DNA of 33,395 bases from CAYMLL01 sp964390645 (GTDB lineage: Bacteria > Planctomycetota > UBA8108), in contig CAYMLL010000041.1 in the NCBI GenBank assembly GCA_964390645.1, positions 1-33,395 on the forward strand, read 5' to 3'. This document shows positions 31,762 through 33,395 of this stretch, in pieces. Each line of letters begins with the position of its first letter. Position 1 is the first letter of the stretch. Made by a program: the position numbers and the translations under genes. The notes beneath the pieces are model-generated. The model was not told the origin of the DNA. It saw only the letters and a list, made by a program, of their open reading frames with translations, and did no database searches.

Positions 31762-33276
31762 CTATCGGCGGTCGCCGTCACCGTCGAGCATCGGCGGCTC
31801 CTGATACGAGAGGAGGCCGTGGACCGATCCCTCACGCTGTGCTGACGGTGATCGGCGTTCGTAGCGAACGTCGCCGGACTCGATCGCGTCGTGCAGATCC
31901 GAGACCGACCGATAGCCGATATCTTGCAAGGCCTGGCGCAGGCTTTGCACCAGGTAGGGCACCAGATCGTAGACGGATCCTCTGTCGACGACCAGCCCCG
32001 ACACTCCCTGCGCGACGTGGATGTGCTGCTTGGAATAACCGTAACGCTTGCTGCCGCCGCGCTCCATCGCTTCGATCGAGGCCATTCCGCGGTATTTCTT
32101 GACCCGCACGCCGTCCTTGTAGAAGTAGTCGCCTGGAGATTCCTGCGTGCTGGCGAACATCGAGCCCATCATCCCGGCGCTGGCGCCGAGCGCGAGCGCT
32201 TTCGACAGTGCTCCGGTCGCTCCGATGCCTCCGTCGGCGACAACCGGGATACCGTGTTCGCGACAGTAGCGCGAGCACTGGTAGACCGCGGTTGCCTGGG
32301 CTCGGCCGACGGCCATCGTCTCCTGTGTGATACAGATCGAACCGGGGCCCATTCCGACGCGGATTCCGTCCGCGCCCGCGTCCACCAGATTGGCGCACTG
32401 GCGGGCCGTGACCACGTTGCCGGCGAGCACATCGACATGAGGGTAGTTCTGCTTGATGTGCTCGATCATCTGCACCTGAAACGTCGAGTCGCCCTGGGCT
32501 GCATCGACGACGATCAGGTCGGCACCCGCCTTGACGAGAGCCGCGAGACGCTCCCGGTCGTCTTCGTGCGTCGAGATCGCGGCGCCGACGCGCAGCTGCT
32601 TGCGCTTGTCCTTGCAGGCCTCCGGGTAGTCGCGGTTCTTCTTGAGGTCGGTGCGTGACACGAGCGAACTGAGTCGGCCGTCGTTGTCGACGAGTGGCAG
32701 CTTCCCCTTCTTCGACTCCTTGAGGATGCGGTTCGCTTCTTGCAGCGTCACGCCCTCCGGCGCGGTGACGAGAGTCGTGACCATGACATCGCGCAGCGGG
32801 CGACTGCGGTCCGCCTCGAAGTCGATGTCCCGGTTGGTGACGATGCCGATCAGGCGTCCGTTACGCGTGCCGTCCTCCGTGACGGGAATGCCCGAGAATC
32901 CTTGTCGGCGGTGGATCTCGTCGACCTCGGCGATCGTGCTCTCCGGGCCCCGCACCACGGGATCGGTGATGAAGCCGTTCTCGAAGCGCTTGACCATTCG
33001 AACTTCGTTAACCTGGTGGTCGACGGTGTTGTTGTAGTGGACGACGCCGATGCCGCCGAGCAGCGCCATACCGATCGCCATGCGGCCCTCGGTCACCGTG
33101 TCCATCGGCGAGCTGATGATCGGGTTCTTCAGCGGGATGCGCCGGGTCACGTGCGTGGACAGGTCGACGTCACTGGCCGCGAAGTCGATGTGCCCGGGCA
33201 GAACGATGAAGTCGTTGTACGTCAGGCCTTCGCCCCGGTCGAAGAGGGCGCCGGCGGGCTCCCCATCGGAGTGCAT
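31762..33276 (-). CDS. guaB: IMP dehydrogenase, eukaryote-like type
   Basis: GuaB oxidises IMP to XMP with NAD, the committed step to GMP. The 504-residue enzyme has the barrel start (GLTYNDFIVLPGHIDF, SSPMDTVTE), two CBS domains (about 100-215), the active-site loop GPGSICITQE with Cys315, ADGGIGATGALSKALALGAS, the flap with Arg411-Tyr412 and a C-terminal tail. Many segments resemble animal IMPDH from memory rather than common bacterial GuaB: SKKGKLP, RTDLKKNRDYP, THEDD, SICITQE and the tail SSAQ-x-EG-x-VH. I chose the ATG at 33276 for its strong AAGGAGAA seven bases upstream; the frame stays open to an alternative start at 33315. It stops at TAG, 134 nt before guaA. Confidence 0.97.
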   Translation of the reverse strand: MHSDGEPAGALFDRGEGLTYNDFIVLPGHIDFAASDVDLSTHVTRRIPLKNPIISSPMDTVTEGRMAIGMALLGGIGVVHYNNTVDHQVNEVRMVKRFENGFITDPVVRGPESTIAEVDEIHRRQGFSGIPVTEDGTRNGRLIGIVTNRDIDFEADRSRPLRDVMVTTLVTAPEGVTLQEANRILKESKKGKLPLVDNDGRLSSLVSRTDLKKNRDYPEACKDKRKQLRVGAAISTHEDDRERLAALVKAGADLIVVDAAQGDSTFQVQMIEHIKQNYPHVDVLAGNVVTARQCANLVDAGADGIRVGMGPGSICITQETMAVGRAQATAVYQCSRYCREHGIPVVADGGIGATGALSKALALGASAGMMGSMFASTQESPGDYFYKDGVRVKKYRGMASIEAMERGGSKRYGYSKQHIHVAQGVSGLVVDRGSVYDLVPYLVQSLRQALQDIGYRSVSDLHDAIESGDVRYERRSPSAQREGSVHGLLSYQEPPMLDGDGDRR

Positions 33277-33307
33277 CACGTTCTCCTTCTCGCGAACCTC
33301 GAGGAGG

Positions 33308-33324
33308 CCGGGCACGGAGCCCGG
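33308..33324 (-). terminator. small hairpin between an upstream gene end and guaB
   Basis: CCGGGC (33308-33313), loop ACGGA and GCCCGG (33319-33324) make a perfect 6-bp stem right after a TAA on the - strand and 31 nt before the guaB ATG. No T-run follows on the - strand. It could be a weak terminator or a leader structure of guaB. Confidence 0.3.
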
Positions 33325-33393
33325 TTACCTCTCCTCGGCGGCGTCTTCCGGCAGCCCGTGGTACGCCCACCCAGGAACGAAGGCAAGTCCTGA
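33325..33393 (-). CDS. possible C-terminal end of a gene upstream of guaB (partial)
   Basis: On the - strand a frame open from the window edge encodes 22 residues ending PGWAYHGLPEDAAEER and then TAA, followed at once by the hairpin. The acidic Ala/Glu-rich end looks like a natural protein C-terminus, but the stretch is too short to assign a family. Confidence 0.3.
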   Translation of the reverse strand, partial: SGLAFVPGWAYHGLPEDAAEER

Positions 33394-33395
33394 AT

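Overview
The window is high-GC bacterial chromosome (about two-thirds G+C by eye) with mostly TGA stops and several large multidomain proteins. It looks like a scaffold from a draft or metagenome assembly, because it carries two runs of N (7234-7333 and 26085-26094). The gene content (GspC-like PDZ protein, squalene-cyclase-type toroid behind a TonB-like stalk, pentapeptide and glycine-rich giant proteins, double ATP-cone protein beside NrdR) suggests a member of the Planctomycetota or a related lineage. That assignment is inference; no rRNA or tRNA gene is present to anchor it.

Left part, + strand (1-11296). yidC (membrane insertase, broken by a one-base frameshift in a G-rich repeat) is followed 34 nt later by mnmE (tRNA wobble-uridine GTPase). 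Then come nrdR (repressor of ribonucleotide reductases) and a protein with two ATP-cones and an NrdD-like body that has lost the catalytic cysteine and the whole glycyl-radical end. After an assembly gap that appears to be artificial comes a complete smc.

Middle, + strand (11500-17476). A good sigma-70 promoter (TTGACG, 17 bp, TATACT) precedes a tight four-gene cluster: a 778-residue pentapeptide-repeat protein, a degenerate sigma-54-activator-type AAA+ protein without Walker B or GAFTGA, an HD-GYP response regulator, and a sigma-54 activator with an intact ATPase and Fis-type helix-turn-helix but a receiver domain lacking its phosphorylatable Asp. This is the best candidate in the window for an undescribed signalling system.

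Middle, - strand (17495-21994), convergent to the above: a TM/Pro-rich/toroid-repeat protein, nnrE (NAD(P)HX epimerase), a GspC-like PDZ membrane protein and an M20-type metallopeptidase. The last two overlap by ATGA.

Right part. A 1.1-kb gene-free divergent region (21995-23098) holds an extended -10 promoter and several adjacent hairpins. It is followed by a roughly 1550-residue glycine-rich lipoprotein gene crossed by a 10-N gap. A 27-G homopolymer lies between this gene and the convergent - strand cluster, which reads, in transcription order, guaB, guaA, ribH, nusB, ftsY. GuaB closely resembles eukaryotic IMP dehydrogenase, guaA has its ribosome-binding site triplicated in tandem, and ribH carries an in-frame amber codon just before its conserved C-terminal helix.
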